Of a DNA stretch of 64,000 nt, positions 39,456 to 48,828 are shown in pieces. The DNA lies in NCBI RefSeq assembly GCF_900205755.1, contig NZ_OANS01000004.1, forward strand, positions 124,001-188,000, in the 5' to 3' direction. Position 1 is the stretch's first letter. Each line of letters starts with the position of its first letter. A program made the position numbers and the translations under genes. The notes under the pieces were generated by a model, which was not told the DNA's origin, made no database searches, and saw nothing but the letters and a program-made list of their open reading frames with translations. The DNA comes from Polynucleobacter meluiroseus. Its GTDB lineage: Bacteria > Pseudomonadota > Gammaproteobacteria > Burkholderiales > Burkholderiaceae.

Positions 39456-41645
39456 TTAAACCCCTGCTAGATGACTGGGTGCAGGGATAAATGTTTCTGC
39501 ACCTGCTTCGATTACGTTGAATGAAATATCCAAAGCCCATGCGGCAGCAATTGCAGCACCTAAATTGAGTGAGTCCCAGGCTACATTTTCTTGAGCATCA
39601 GTATGGGGTTCAGGGATCTCTTTTTTGGTTTGATCGCCAAGCTTGAGTTGGATGTGTTTTTCATCCACTACAACTGCACGACCGCCTTGTTTGAGGTGGG
39701 CAGCGACCACTGGTGAGGCGAGATCTTGCGTGAAGTAAATAACTTCACCATCACAAAGCTCTGCCATTGCTACGACTAACGCATCATCTGCATTTAAGAC
39801 TGCCACTCCGGTGGGCAACACGACATCCACTTGCGTCCTGACCACGCTGAAGACTTGATCTTCATCGTTGATCGCATACTGCGGAAAATTTTCTGTTGGA
39901 ATGAGATTCAGTACGACGCCGACTTGGCAGCGGTCGTAAGCCAGACCTTCAATCAACATCGACAGATGATTGTTCTCAATCACGGCAGCCTCGACCGCAC
40001 GGTTGAGAAGCGTGCGCCGAGCATTTTCCCAATTGGCGGCATCGGTTTTCTGAACGGCACGATCACCGAAAAATAAACCTTTACTACAAGATAGGCCGAC
40101 ATAGACGTTGGTTAAACGTAAAAAGTGGGCAATCATTTCTGCTACGGGAGTTTTGCCACGCGAGCCCGTGACCCCTACTACCGGAATACGAAACTCCACA
40201 CCGTGGGGGAAAAGGTGGTGGGCAATTTCTTGACCTACGGGTTGGGGGGTACCGCTGGCAGGTTTTAAATGCATCAATAATCCTGGACCAGCATTGACTT
40301 CCACAATAGCGCCATTTTGTGATTCAAGGGGTTGGCTAATGTCCTGTACAACCAAATCAACTCCAGCGATTTCTAAACCAACGATACGGGCTGCCAAGGT
40401 AACTTGGCTAGCTACGTCAGGGTGAACCTGATCTGTAACATCAAATGCCACATTGCCATTACTTTGAATCAGCACTTTTTGATCCAAAGCAGGAACACTC
40501 GAACCAGTGAGTTTCTGGCGGGCTAATTCCAATTCCACAGCGGAATCAATGCGCACGGGATTTAGAGGGTGCTCTTCTGAAGAGCCACGGCGCGGATCTG
40601 AATTGATCTGAATCTGAATTAACTCAAGGACAGTATGTTGACCATCTCCAGAAACCCAAACGGTTTCTCCTTTAGCGGCAGCCACTACTTTATTACCGAC
40701 GACTAAGAGGCGATGTTCGTCACCAATAATGTGACGCTCCACTAAAACTTCACTACCTTCACCATCTGCAACCGCATACGCCGCTTCAATCTCCGCTTGG
40801 GTATAGAGATTAATAAAAACGCCACGTCCATGATTGCCATCAATGGGCTTAACCACCACTGGCAGGCCGATGTCTTGCGCTGCTTCCCATGCATCATTTG
40901 GGCTGGTCACAATTCTGCCTTTGGGAACGGGTACCCCCGCGCTGGCCAACAGGCTCTTGGTCAGATCCTTGTCACGCGAGATGGTTTCTGCGATGGCGCT
41001 GGTCTGATCTGTTTCAGCAGTCCAGATACGCCGTTGCCTTGCTCCATAACCGAGTTGTACTAAATTACCTTCAGATAAACGAATAGAGGGAATACCACGT
41101 TCTTCGGCTGCGTGGACAATGCAGGCCGTGCTCGGACCCAGTAAAAGGTCTTCTCCAAGTTCACGCAACTGCTCAAGGATGTTCTCTACCTCAGTTCGCG
41201 GATCTTTGGTGTCTTGCGCCAGTGCCAAGTAAAGGTCTTTGGCATATTTCAGGGCGGTTAGGGTGAGCTCTTCATTAATGGCGCTGACCATGACTTTGTA
41301 AACACTGCGGCGATCGCCATCACGTGCTTTACCAAAACCACCGGGAATACCCGCTAAGTTTTGGAGCTCTAAGGTCAAATGTTCCAGAATATGGGCAGGC
41401 CAGGTGCCTTCTTCAACCCGTTTCAGAAATCCACCCGCCTCACCATAGCTGCAACGGTGCTCTTGCAAGCTAGGAAGCGCGGTTACGAGGCGGTCATAAA
41501 AACCGGGGATGAGGTTGGAGGGATAGTCCTCTAAGTCGCCAATATCGAGCCAAACCTCAATAACAGGGTGGTAGGTCCACATATTGGGACCCCGGAGATG
41601 CTTGACACTCAAGATCTCAATGGTTTTATCTAGTAATTGGGGCAT
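39456..41645 (-). CDS. Cyanophycin synthetase paralogue, shortened (CphA'/CphA2-like)
   Basis: A 729-residue paralogue of CphA. It keeps the N-terminal domain (RGPNMWTYHPVIEV) and a complete ATP-grasp domain (LPVVVKPIDGNHGRGV, EVNAGPGLLMHLKPASG). The Mur-like P-loop is altered (GVTGSRGKTPVAEMI, with TP instead of TT), and the protein ends near the place where the Mur C-terminal domain should begin. It therefore probably lacks a working second ligase site. Comparable shortened paralogues beside cphA are known in betaproteobacteria, and the cyanobacterial CphA2 polymerises beta-Asp-Arg dipeptides. Whether this one is catalytic alone or works with CphA is unknown. It is the first gene of the minus-strand cphA operon. 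Confidence 0.85.
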   Translation of the reverse strand: MPQLLDKTIEILSVKHLRGPNMWTYHPVIEVWLDIGDLEDYPSNLIPGFYDRLVTALPSLQEHRCSYGEAGGFLKRVEEGTWPAHILEHLTLELQNLAGIPGGFGKARDGDRRSVYKVMVSAINEELTLTALKYAKDLYLALAQDTKDPRTEVENILEQLRELGEDLLLGPSTACIVHAAEERGIPSIRLSEGNLVQLGYGARQRRIWTAETDQTSAIAETISRDKDLTKSLLASAGVPVPKGRIVTSPNDAWEAAQDIGLPVVVKPIDGNHGRGVFINLYTQAEIEAAYAVADGEGSEVLVERHIIGDEHRLLVVGNKVVAAAKGETVWVSGDGQHTVLELIQIQINSDPRRGSSEEHPLNPVRIDSAVELELARQKLTGSSVPALDQKVLIQSNGNVAFDVTDQVHPDVASQVTLAARIVGLEIAGVDLVVQDISQPLESQNGAIVEVNAGPGLLMHLKPASGTPQPVGQEIAHHLFPHGVEFRIPVVGVTGSRGKTPVAEMIAHFLRLTNVYVGLSCSKGLFFGDRAVQKTDAANWENARRTLLNRAVEAAVIENNHLSMLIEGLAYDRCQVGVVLNLIPTENFPQYAINDEDQVFSVVRTQVDVVLPTGVAVLNADDALVVAMAELCDGEVIYFTQDLASPVVAAHLKQGGRAVVVDEKHIQLKLGDQTKKEIPEPHTDAQENVAWDSLNLGAAIAAAWALDISFNVIEAGAETFIPAPSHLAGV

Positions 41646-41844
41646 GTGGGAAATGCGATGATCTGAGCCGCTAAAGCGGGTAGGTCTTAGACTGCCTCTC
41701 TATTTCTAGTAATGATGGGTAACTCACAAATTTAGCAAAAATACACAAAAAGCCCTACTTAGCCAAATTAACGGCTTTGTCATCCCGAAAGTTGACATCA
41801 CTTCTAAATCTAAAAAATTTTGCTCCACTATACTTTTAGCATTC
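41646..41844. promoter_or_regulatory. Divergent intergenic region of the cyanophycin locus
   Basis: About 200 bases separate the two divergent cyanophycin transcripts. TTGACA occurs at 41792-41797 and TATACT near 41827, but not at ideal spacing for one promoter, so they may belong to separate ones. An AAAAGCC ... GGCTTT imperfect repeat lies near 41749-41779. No operator is recognised. Coordinated control of cphA and the exporter from here is plausible. Confidence 0.4.
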
Positions 41845-44196
41845 ATGAAGCCCGTCATACTACCTTCCTCCAGCCCCTTACCAAGCGATTGGTTGGAAGT
41901 TTTAGAGTCCGCACCCTCACCAATCATTCTGGCAGAGTCCATTCTGGCTTGGGTTGAGCTGGATTTAGACGGTCAAATGCACTTCGCCAAAAGCCTACTT
42001 TTGCTGACCTCTCAAGGCTTATTTTGGACCGATAGTCAGCGTTTCGAGACCTGGCCAATTGATTCTGGAGCGCATTTAAGTCATGGTGATCATGCCGGCG
42101 TTGGGCATCTTAAGCTGGAGACTGCCGAAAAACTGCTGCGAATATGGTATTTCACGTTGGGAGTGAATCCTCAAGTTTTGCGCTTACAAAGTGCTTTTAA
42201 GCAAGTCGTGCGGGGCGATCAGTATCGAGCCGCCGCTGAGGAAGTCTCAGAATATGACAAGCAAGTTTGCCCAGTATGCTTAAGTCCCAAGCCCGCTAAT
42301 TCAGAAGCATGTCCAACTTGCGATCCCGAAGATGATCGGCCACCCTCTACTTGGACTTTGTTCAAATTGTGGCGCTTTGCGAAGCCATATAAAAAAGAGC
42401 TCCTGCTAGGTTTTGTGTTGACGCTGTTATCGACTGGCGCTACGCTAATTCCACCATACCTCACCATGCCTTTAATGGATCATGTCTTAATTCCTTTTGA
42501 GCGTGGCGAACCCATTGATTTTAATTTAGCGTCGCAATATTTAATTGCGCTATTTGGCGCAGCCTTGATTGCTTGGGGTTTAGGTTGGTGGAAGACCTAC
42601 CTACTGGCTTTAGTCAGTGAGCGTATTGGCGCTGACTTACGCAATACTACCTTTGAGCATTTACTTAAACTCTCATTGGAGTACTTTGGTGGTAAGCGTA
42701 CAGGCGATTTGATTGCCCGTATCGGGGCTGAGACAGATCGTATTTGCGTGTTCCTCTCCTTGTACGCACTCGATTTTGCCACTGACGTTTTGATGATTAC
42801 GATGACAGCCATCATTTTGGCATCGATAGATCCGTTACTGGCCTTAGTTACATTGGCACCGTTGCCCTTTATTGCTTGGATGATTCATGTGGTGCGCGAC
42901 AAATTGCGCTTTGGCTTTGAGAAGATCGATCGCATTTGGTCTGAAGTGACTAATATCTTGGCAGATACGATTCCTGGTATTCGGGTGGTGAAGGCCTTCG
43001 CGCAGGAAGAGCGTGAGTTACAGCGTTTTGTGACTTCAAATAAACACAATCTACAAATCAATGATCGCGTGAATCGTGTTTGGGGATTGTTCTCACCCAC
43101 AGTGACCTTGCTCACCGAAACGGGTCTCTTAGTGGTTTGGGGTTTTGGTATCTGGCAAGTCGCTCATCGCCATATTTCTGTGGGCGTGCTCATCGCTTTC
43201 CTTGCCTATATCGGCCGCTTCTATATTCGCTTAGATTCGATGAGTCGGATTGTGTCGCATACCCAAAAAGCTGCAGCTGGGGCAAAGCGTATCTTTGATA
43301 TTTTGGATCACGTCTCGAGCGTGCCTGAGCCCATGAATCCAGCACCCTTAGTTGATGTAAAAGGCCGCATTACCTTGCGCGATGTGGGTTTCCGGTATGG
43401 CAATCGTGCGGTTACCAAGGGAATTGATTTGGATATCGCCCCCGGTGAAATGGTGGGTTTAGTAGGGCATAGCGGTTCCGGCAAAAGTACCTTGGTGAAC
43501 TTAATCTGTCGTTTCTATGACGTGAGTTCAGGCTCGATTGCACTCGATGGTCGAGATATTCGGAGCATTGGCATTGCAGACTATCGCAAACGCATTGGTT
43601 TAGTTTTACAAGAACCCTTTTTGTTCTTCGGCACGATTGCCGAGAATATTGCTTACGGCAAATCCGATGCGACGCGCGCAGAAATCGTTGAAGCAGCCCG
43701 CGCAGCCCACGCTCATGAATTTATTCTTCGCCTGCCACTGGGTTACGACTCCTTAGTAGGTGAGCGCGGTCAATCACTTTCTGGTGGTGAACGTCAACGG
43801 ATTTCGATTGCACGTGCTTTGTTGATTAACCCCAGTATTTTGATCTTAGATGAGGCAACCTCCTCAGTAGACACCACCACTGAAAAAGAAATCCAGCGCG
43901 CCTTAGATAACCTAGTCAAAGGTAGGACAACGATTGCCATCGCCCACCGCCTCTCCACTTTAAGAAAAGCCGACCGCTTAGTGGTGCTGGATAAGGGCGA
44001 GATTGTCGAGATGGGCTCACACGATGCCTTAATGGCAGCAGAGGGCGCGTATTACACGCTCTACCAAGCGCAACTCCGTCACGCCGCAGAATTGGTGGAG
44101 GGTGGCGCCATTGGTGAGACTTTAGAAGAGCAGGATGCAGAACGAAGTGAAGGGCGTGTAGAAGTAGCCGCTAAAGTTATTGGGGGTGAAATATGA
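41845..44196 (+). CDS. Cyanophycin-locus ABC exporter with N-terminal domain and zinc ribbon
   Basis: A 783-residue half-size ABC exporter: membrane domain about residues 170-480, then an ATPase domain with GHSGSGKST, LSGGERQR, ILILDEATS and AIAHR. Unusually, about 140 soluble residues and a four-cysteine zinc ribbon (C142, C145, C156, C159 in CPVC and CPTC) precede the first membrane helix. Such exporters occur with cphA and a DUF1854 gene in betaproteobacteria and are known as cyanophycin-metabolism-associated. The next gene overlaps its stop (ATGA), so both are translated together. The transported substrate is unknown. It might be arginine- or aspartate-containing peptides, or a lipid. Confidence 0.88.
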   Translation: MKPVILPSSSPLPSDWLEVLESAPSPIILAESILAWVELDLDGQMHFAKSLLLLTSQGLFWTDSQRFETWPIDSGAHLSHGDHAGVGHLKLETAEKLLRIWYFTLGVNPQVLRLQSAFKQVVRGDQYRAAAEEVSEYDKQVCPVCLSPKPANSEACPTCDPEDDRPPSTWTLFKLWRFAKPYKKELLLGFVLTLLSTGATLIPPYLTMPLMDHVLIPFERGEPIDFNLASQYLIALFGAALIAWGLGWWKTYLLALVSERIGADLRNTTFEHLLKLSLEYFGGKRTGDLIARIGAETDRICVFLSLYALDFATDVLMITMTAIILASIDPLLALVTLAPLPFIAWMIHVVRDKLRFGFEKIDRIWSEVTNILADTIPGIRVVKAFAQEERELQRFVTSNKHNLQINDRVNRVWGLFSPTVTLLTETGLLVVWGFGIWQVAHRHISVGVLIAFLAYIGRFYIRLDSMSRIVSHTQKAAAGAKRIFDILDHVSSVPEPMNPAPLVDVKGRITLRDVGFRYGNRAVTKGIDLDIAPGEMVGLVGHSGSGKSTLVNLICRFYDVSSGSIALDGRDIRSIGIADYRKRIGLVLQEPFLFFGTIAENIAYGKSDATRAEIVEAARAAHAHEFILRLPLGYDSLVGERGQSLSGGERQRISIARALLINPSILILDEATSSVDTTTEKEIQRALDNLVKGRTTIAIAHRLSTLRKADRLVVLDKGEIVEMGSHDALMAAEGAYYTLYQAQLRHAAELVEGGAIGETLEEQDAERSEGRVEVAAKVIGGEI

Positions 44197-44693
44197 CCTT
44201 GCATCACGGAGATATCGAAACTTCTTATCAAAAGCCACATCAACTCGAGCGCGACGCCTTAGGTCGTTTGGTATTTATTGATGAGTATGGTCATAAGCAT
44301 GTTGGCGCGTATCCAGTCAAAGCCTTTCCGATTACAGCGCCAGGTGAGGGCATTTCATTAATGGATTCCTCTGGAAAGGAGCTGTGCTTCTTTGAAGATC
44401 CAGCGCAGATTCCGACAAATGAACTTGAGCTCATTCAAGAGGAATTAGCTACACGTGAATTTATGCCTGTGATTGAGAAAATTACCAAGGTATCGACTTT
44501 TGCTACCCCCAGCGTTTGGGACCTAGAGACCGATCGGGGTCCCACCCGTATTCGTCTCAAGGCAGAAGACGACATTCGGCGCATTGCGGGCAATACGCTA
44601 TTAATTGCTGACTCTAATGGCTTGCAGTTCTTAATCAAGGACTCGACTAAACTGGATAAATTGAGTCGGAAACTGCTGGATCGTTTCCGTTAA
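44193..44693 (+). CDS. DUF1854 family protein, cyanophycin-associated
   Basis: A 166-residue soluble protein with the DUF1854 pattern (LVFIDEYGHKHVGAYPVKAFPITAPGEGISLMDSSGKEL, then IEKITKVSTFATPSVWDLETDRGPTRIRLKAEDDIRRI). No signal peptide or membrane helix is seen. It overlaps the exporter by four bases, so it is surely translated with it and may bind to it. DUF1854 proteins of this type are found next to cphA genes in betaproteobacteria. The function is unknown. Confidence 0.83.
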   Translation: MTLHHGDIETSYQKPHQLERDALGRLVFIDEYGHKHVGAYPVKAFPITAPGEGISLMDSSGKELCFFEDPAQIPTNELELIQEELATREFMPVIEKITKVSTFATPSVWDLETDRGPTRIRLKAEDDIRRIAGNTLLIADSNGLQFLIKDSTKLDKLSRKLLDRFR

Positions 44694-44735
44694 AATAAGA
44701 ATCTAGTTTCAGTAGTTCACCCAATAGTTCTTATC

Positions 44736-44811
44736 GCCGCTTTAGCTCAGTTGGTAGAGCAGTTCATTCGTAATGAAAAGGTCGCCAGTTCGATTCCGGC
44801 AAGCGGCACCA
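44736..44811 (+). tRNA. tRNA-Thr (CGT anticodon)
   Basis: A full cloverleaf of 76 bases: acceptor GCCGCTT with AAGCGGC, D-stem GCTC with GAGC, anticodon loop TTCGTAA giving CGT (threonine), T-stem GCCAG with CTGGC-equivalent pairing CCGGC around TTCGATT, then discriminator A and an encoded CCA. The top pair of the anticodon stem is mismatched (G with A). A following GCGTCATT ... AATGACGT repeat may end the transcript. Confidence 0.92.
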
Positions 44812-44889
44812 CCAGCGTCATTAAATAAATTGAATGACGTATTGGGTATAGATATCTTTGCGCTCATTTTTTAATAAGGGAATTATCTA

Positions 44890-45702
44890 ATGCGTCGTCT
44901 TCTCTCAGCTGGGCTATTGGCAATGAGCATTGCCCTTGCTACCCCATCATTTGCACAGAAATCCATTCTTGTCTCATCGACTACGTCTACTGAGCAATCT
45001 GGGTTATTTGGTTTTATCTTGCCAATCTATAAAAGTAAGTCTGGAGTTGAGGTCAAAGTTGTCGCAGTGGGCACAGGGCAGGCCTTGGATATTGGCCGAC
45101 GTGGCGATGCAGATGTAGTGTTTGTTCATGACAAGGTTGGTGAGATGAAATTCTTGGAAGAGGGTTATTCAACCAAGCGATACGATGTGATGTACAACGA
45201 CTTTGTATTGATTGGACCAAAATCTGACCCAGCAAAAATTGCGGGTGGTAAGGACATCAAAGTGGCCTTGCAAAAAATTGGTAATGCAAAAACTACTTTT
45301 GTTTCTAGGGGGGATAAAAGTGGTACCCATGCAGCAGAGTTGCGTTACTGGAAAGATGCTGGCATAGATCCTAATAAAGACATGAGTTGGTATAAGGACA
45401 CTGGTAGCGGAATGGGTCCGGCATTAAATACCGCCTCAGCCATGAACGCATACATTTTGGCAGACCGTGGCACCTGGCTTTCTTTTAAGAATCGAGGCGA
45501 TCTAGAAATTTTGGTTGAGGGCGATCCAAAGTTATTCAATCAATATGGCGTGATGCTAGTAAACCCTGAAAAATTTCCTCAAGTAAAAGCCAAAGAAGGG
45601 CAGGCATTTATTGACTGGTTAATTTCCAGGGACGGACAAGAGGTGATTGCCCTGTACAAGATTGATGGCAAGCAACTCTTTTTTCCGAATGCTAAGAAAT
45701 AA
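44890..45702 (+). CDS. tupA: Tungstate/molybdate ABC transporter substrate-binding protein (TupA-like)
   Basis: A periplasmic oxyanion-binding protein of 270 residues with a signal peptide (cleavage after SFA, about residue 22). The binding-pocket motif SSTTSTEQSGLFG, VVAVGTGQALDIGRRGDADV, SRGDKSGTHAAELRYW and DTGSGMGPALN are characteristic of TupA, which prefers tungstate. The partner permease and ATPase genes (tupB, tupC) are not next to it, either upstream or downstream. They must lie elsewhere, or the locus is incomplete. Tungsten or molybdenum would be used by formate dehydrogenase, in line with fdhD in this window. Confidence 0.9.
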   Translation: MRRLLSAGLLAMSIALATPSFAQKSILVSSTTSTEQSGLFGFILPIYKSKSGVEVKVVAVGTGQALDIGRRGDADVVFVHDKVGEMKFLEEGYSTKRYDVMYNDFVLIGPKSDPAKIAGGKDIKVALQKIGNAKTTFVSRGDKSGTHAAELRYWKDAGIDPNKDMSWYKDTGSGMGPALNTASAMNAYILADRGTWLSFKNRGDLEILVEGDPKLFNQYGVMLVNPEKFPQVKAKEGQAFIDWLISRDGQEVIALYKIDGKQLFFPNAKK

Positions 45703-45893
45703 ATGATGGGGATATCCATTCACGACCATGATGGTCTGTGAGGGGGCTAAGCAACGGTTGCGAATGGGTATTGAGCAAGCCATCAAGCTCGGTCATATAT
45801 CAATAGAAGTGATCTTTGATTTAGAATCACGCCATTTTATAAATACATTAAAGCCATCTCAATTTTTTGGTTTGATTAAAAAGTACTTCAATA

Positions 45894-47246
45894 ATGCAAT
45901 ACTCCAACGAGATTTTCTTTGCCATTGCCGCCCTTATGATGTGGGGTCTGGCCGTTGGTTCATATCCCTTAATTCAGGCAAGAACCATTACAAAGCCCGA
46001 GGGCTTTTGGTATGCAGGGCTCCTTTTAGAGGCGGCTAGCTTCACCTTCTTTGCTAGCGCCTCAATCATTCATTTAAAACTGCTTACATTAGCGAACATT
46101 TCTCTTCTTGCTGGTTATATCTACTTAGCAACCTACCTACGATCACTCAGTCAGCCCGTTTCGCGACAATTCCAGTGGATAGTCTTGCTCGCCTTATTGA
46201 TTATTGGGTTGAGTTTCGAATCTTTGCTGCAGTTTGGGTCATTTATGCAAAGGGTAGGCTTTGTCATTGCAATTGCCGATTTATGTCTTGCTTGGCAATT
46301 ATGGGAACTGAGGCGCTTGCATAAGTCGGGTATTGGGCTGCCCGTATTTTTGATCATCACCATCATTGCGCAATTTATATTAGCTACAGCGAGATCAATC
46401 GTGTTGATCTATGTTGATCCGCCATCTACTTTCCATATTTATCAAGAGCCCCCATTCACTGTGGCCGTGAGATGGGCTTGGTTTGCCTTCATGATTCTTT
46501 CTTATGTCGCCATGATTGGATATAGGATAAACAGGCTTAGCGCTCAGCGTCTGCAAACTCAGTTAGAGAATAATCGCTTGAAGGTAGAGTTGGCTCATCA
46601 AAGGGCTAATCAAATAGAATCACAACTACTTGCTTCCCTCAATGCACTTGCCAAGGCCAGAGACAATGAAACGGGCAATCACATTATTCGCACGCAAAAT
46701 TACGTCAAAAATCTTGCCCTAGGATTAAGAAAGCTGGGGCATTACACAGATGAATTAAGTGATGAAGCGATTGCGCTTTTGTTCAAAGCCGCACCCCTGC
46801 ACGACATTGGAAAAGTCGGTATTCCTGACAACATCTTACTCAAGCAAGGACGCTTAAATGCCGAGGAGTGGGAGATTATGAAAACCCATGCCAGCATTGG
46901 CGAAACCGTTCTGACAACGGTTGAGCATGAGCTTGATGGAAATGAGGGGGTCATTATTAAAGCCTCCAAAATTGCAGGCGGTCACCATGAAAAGTGGGAT
47001 GGCACTGGATACCCTAGAGGCTTAAAAGGTACGGACATTCCCTTACCAGCACGCATCATGGCACTGGCAGATGTATATGACGCATTAGTCAGTGAGCGGA
47101 TCTATAAAGCAGGATGGAGCCATGAGGATGCCATGAACGAGATAGTCTCCAAGAAAGGGAGTCACTTTGACCCCTTAGTGGTGGATGCGTTTGTTCTCGA
47201 GGCGGATAGCTTTTTGGCGATCTCGCGGCAATATGAGGATAGTTAA
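45894..47246 (+). CDS. Membrane-bound HD-GYP domain protein, probable c-di-GMP phosphodiesterase
   Basis: A 450-residue protein with about seven N-terminal membrane helices (residues 5-220), a linker coiled coil (QLENNRLKVELAHQRANQIESQL), and a C-terminal HD-GYP domain. The metal and catalytic residues are visible: ARDNETGNHIIRT, HDIGKVGIPDNIL, and HHEKWDGTGYPRGLKG (the GYP motif). It should hydrolyse cyclic di-GMP in response to a signal sensed in the membrane part. The membrane part resembles no sensor that I recognise. The gene stands alone, 190 bases after tupA. The start at 45894 has a weak ribosome site. Confidence 0.88.
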   Translation: MQYSNEIFFAIAALMMWGLAVGSYPLIQARTITKPEGFWYAGLLLEAASFTFFASASIIHLKLLTLANISLLAGYIYLATYLRSLSQPVSRQFQWIVLLALLIIGLSFESLLQFGSFMQRVGFVIAIADLCLAWQLWELRRLHKSGIGLPVFLIITIIAQFILATARSIVLIYVDPPSTFHIYQEPPFTVAVRWAWFAFMILSYVAMIGYRINRLSAQRLQTQLENNRLKVELAHQRANQIESQLLASLNALAKARDNETGNHIIRTQNYVKNLALGLRKLGHYTDELSDEAIALLFKAAPLHDIGKVGIPDNILLKQGRLNAEEWEIMKTHASIGETVLTTVEHELDGNEGVIIKASKIAGGHHEKWDGTGYPRGLKGTDIPLPARIMALADVYDALVSERIYKAGWSHEDAMNEIVSKKGSHFDPLVVDAFVLEADSFLAISRQYEDS

Positions 47247-47298
47247 TTACGCTATCAATTTATAGATAGCCACTACCTCAACTACATACAGTTTTTAC

Positions 47299-47586
47299 TT
47301 ACCTATTTGCGAGTGCCAAAATCTGGTCCAGCGTGACATAGCCACGACCTTCGCTATCAATATAGCTAAAGTGCTCCGCCACTCTGGGCATGCCTGCCTT
47401 GGCTTCAACTAAGGTGAGCTTGCCATCATGATTTTTATCGGCAGCTTTAAATCTAGCAACTATTTCCTGATCTTTTGCGCTCATGTTGGCTTGGGCATGA
47501 ACAGCGTTGACCGCGCCTAAGCTGATGAGTAGCAAGGCAACCATTGTTGCCCGCTTAATCAATTGACTCGTCATGATGTTGTTCAT
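47299..47586 (-). CDS. Small secreted EF-hand protein
   Basis: A 95-residue protein with an N-terminal signal peptide (cleavage near residue 31, after VHA) and two EF-hands. The first calcium loop DKNHDGKLTLVE (about residues 50-61) is complete. The second, DSEGRGYVTLDQ (about 76-87), has a usable loop. It should be a periplasmic or secreted calcium-binding protein. No neighbouring gene explains its role, and it lies between the HD-GYP protein and a lipoprotein on the same strand as the latter. Confidence 0.8.
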   Translation of the reverse strand: MNNIMTSQLIKRATMVALLLISLGAVNAVHAQANMSAKDQEIVARFKAADKNHDGKLTLVEAKAGMPRVAEHFSYIDSEGRGYVTLDQILALANR

Positions 47587-47604
47587 CCCAAATGATTCTC
47601 AGTG

Positions 47605-48279
47605 TTAATGTCTGGCTGAAAGTACCAGCGCTTCGCGCACTGCTTTTTTAGCCATATCAGTAAAAGACTCTACCGAACCAGAGCCGGTTCTGAAAGATTC
47701 GCCCTGAATGGTAATTAAGCCTTCCCCTAAAATTTGTCCAGTTTGACTGTCCGTAATTTTGCTTTCAATAATCAGGGCAGGGGTTTTGGCGTTCACTCCA
47801 GCAGCATAGGCAGCTGCATTCGCTGCTAAGCCAATTGGCGTGAAATTCCAAGGCTGCAAACTGTTTGCAGACATTTCTGCACCAGTAATACCGACGGATA
47901 CTTTGGCAACACCAGGACCCGGCTTTTGAACAATGGTGATGTTGCTTTTGCTATTCACAGCCTGAACCATGGAGGCCTGCAAAGTTTGTTTCACTTGAGC
48001 CAAGGTTTCAGCTGGCACGCGTTGAGTAGCTGTTTGATTTAAGTAGACTGGATCCAAGATGACGCCAGTGTATTTATCAGGATTAACCGTGGCATCACGA
48101 TAGCGCCATACCTTGGTATCTGCGGAACTGTTTGCTACTGGTTGAAGTAATTTGTAGTTTGGTAAAAAACCCGACTCTGGCATCGGCTCAGTTAAGTATT
48201 TAGAGGTGTTGCTACAAGCGGCAATCAGAAGTGCTGCAGGAATAAATAGACTAAGGATGAGGATGTGACGGCGGTTCAT
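47605..48279 (-). CDS. DUF3313 family lipoprotein
   Basis: A 224-residue protein starting MNRRHILILSLF with a lipoprotein signal (lipobox LIAAC), then SNTSKYLTEPMPESGFLPNYKLLQPV. The mature part fits the DUF3313 family of envelope lipoproteins of unknown function (WRYRDATVNPDKYTGVILDPVYL, VPAETLAQVKQTLQASM, KAVREALV). The ATG at 48279 is chosen because AAGGAG lies just upstream and because it gives a proper signal peptide; an ATG further upstream does not. The acidic residue rule for sorting at +2 points to serine, so outer-membrane location is likely. Confidence 0.83.
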   Translation of the reverse strand: MNRRHILILSLFIPAALLIAACSNTSKYLTEPMPESGFLPNYKLLQPVANSSADTKVWRYRDATVNPDKYTGVILDPVYLNQTATQRVPAETLAQVKQTLQASMVQAVNSKSNITIVQKPGPGVAKVSVGITGAEMSANSLQPWNFTPIGLAANAAAYAAGVNAKTPALIIESKITDSQTGQILGEGLITIQGESFRTGSGSVESFTDMAKKAVREALVLSARH

Positions 48280-48486
48280 AAAAACTCCTTGTAAGGTACT
48301 GCATTTGAGCAAGCCCATCCCCTAGAATTACAAGCTAGAGCGGCACATGAGTGTTTTAAAGTAAGCGGCAATTTGGTTGTTGCTCAGATCTTAGCATGCA
48401 AATATTGGCCTTTAATGACCAATTTTCTCTTATTGGGTCAAGTGGGTTGACTTATTTTGGTTTAAAAAATATGGCAAACTATTTCT

Positions 48487-48828
48487 ATGAACCTCATTGA
48501 AATCATACAAACCGTTAGTAATATTTTGGATGCCCTCGGTGTGGCAATTGTTTCTTTGGGTGTGTTCTGGGGTCTCTTCGGGTTTCTGAGGGATATGGCT
48601 CAAAAGAAGCCAATAGATGAGCTTTACAAGACGTTCCGTAATCAGATCATCCGAGCACTCTTGCTTGGCCTGGAAATATTGGTAGCAAGCGATATCATTC
48701 GTACCGTTGCCATCAGTCCGACCTTGATGAGTGTGGCCATCTTAGGTGCCATCATTACCTTAAGGTGTTTCTTGAGTTGGTCTTTGACGCTAGAGGCAAC
48801 AGGCCGTTGGCCTTGGCAAAAGTCGTAG
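48487..48828 (+). CDS. DUF1622 family membrane protein
   Basis: A 113-residue membrane protein with three predicted helices (about 10-32, 50-70, 75-100) matching the DUF1622 family, whose function is unknown. RNQIIRALLLGLEILVASDIIRTV and ILGAIITLRCFLSWSLTLE are the conserved segments. It sits alone, divergent from the DUF3313 lipoprotein. The promoter region 48400-48486 is AT-rich. No functional clue comes from neighbours. Confidence 0.8.
   Translation: MNLIEIIQTVSNILDALGVAIVSLGVFWGLFGFLRDMAQKKPIDELYKTFRNQIIRALLLGLEILVASDIIRTVAISPTLMSVAILGAIITLRCFLSWSLTLEATGRWPWQKS

Noticed and set aside
45728-46039. 103-codon open frame upstream of the HD-GYP gene
   Set aside because: Most of it overlaps the HD-GYP gene in another frame; no ribosome site or recognisable family.
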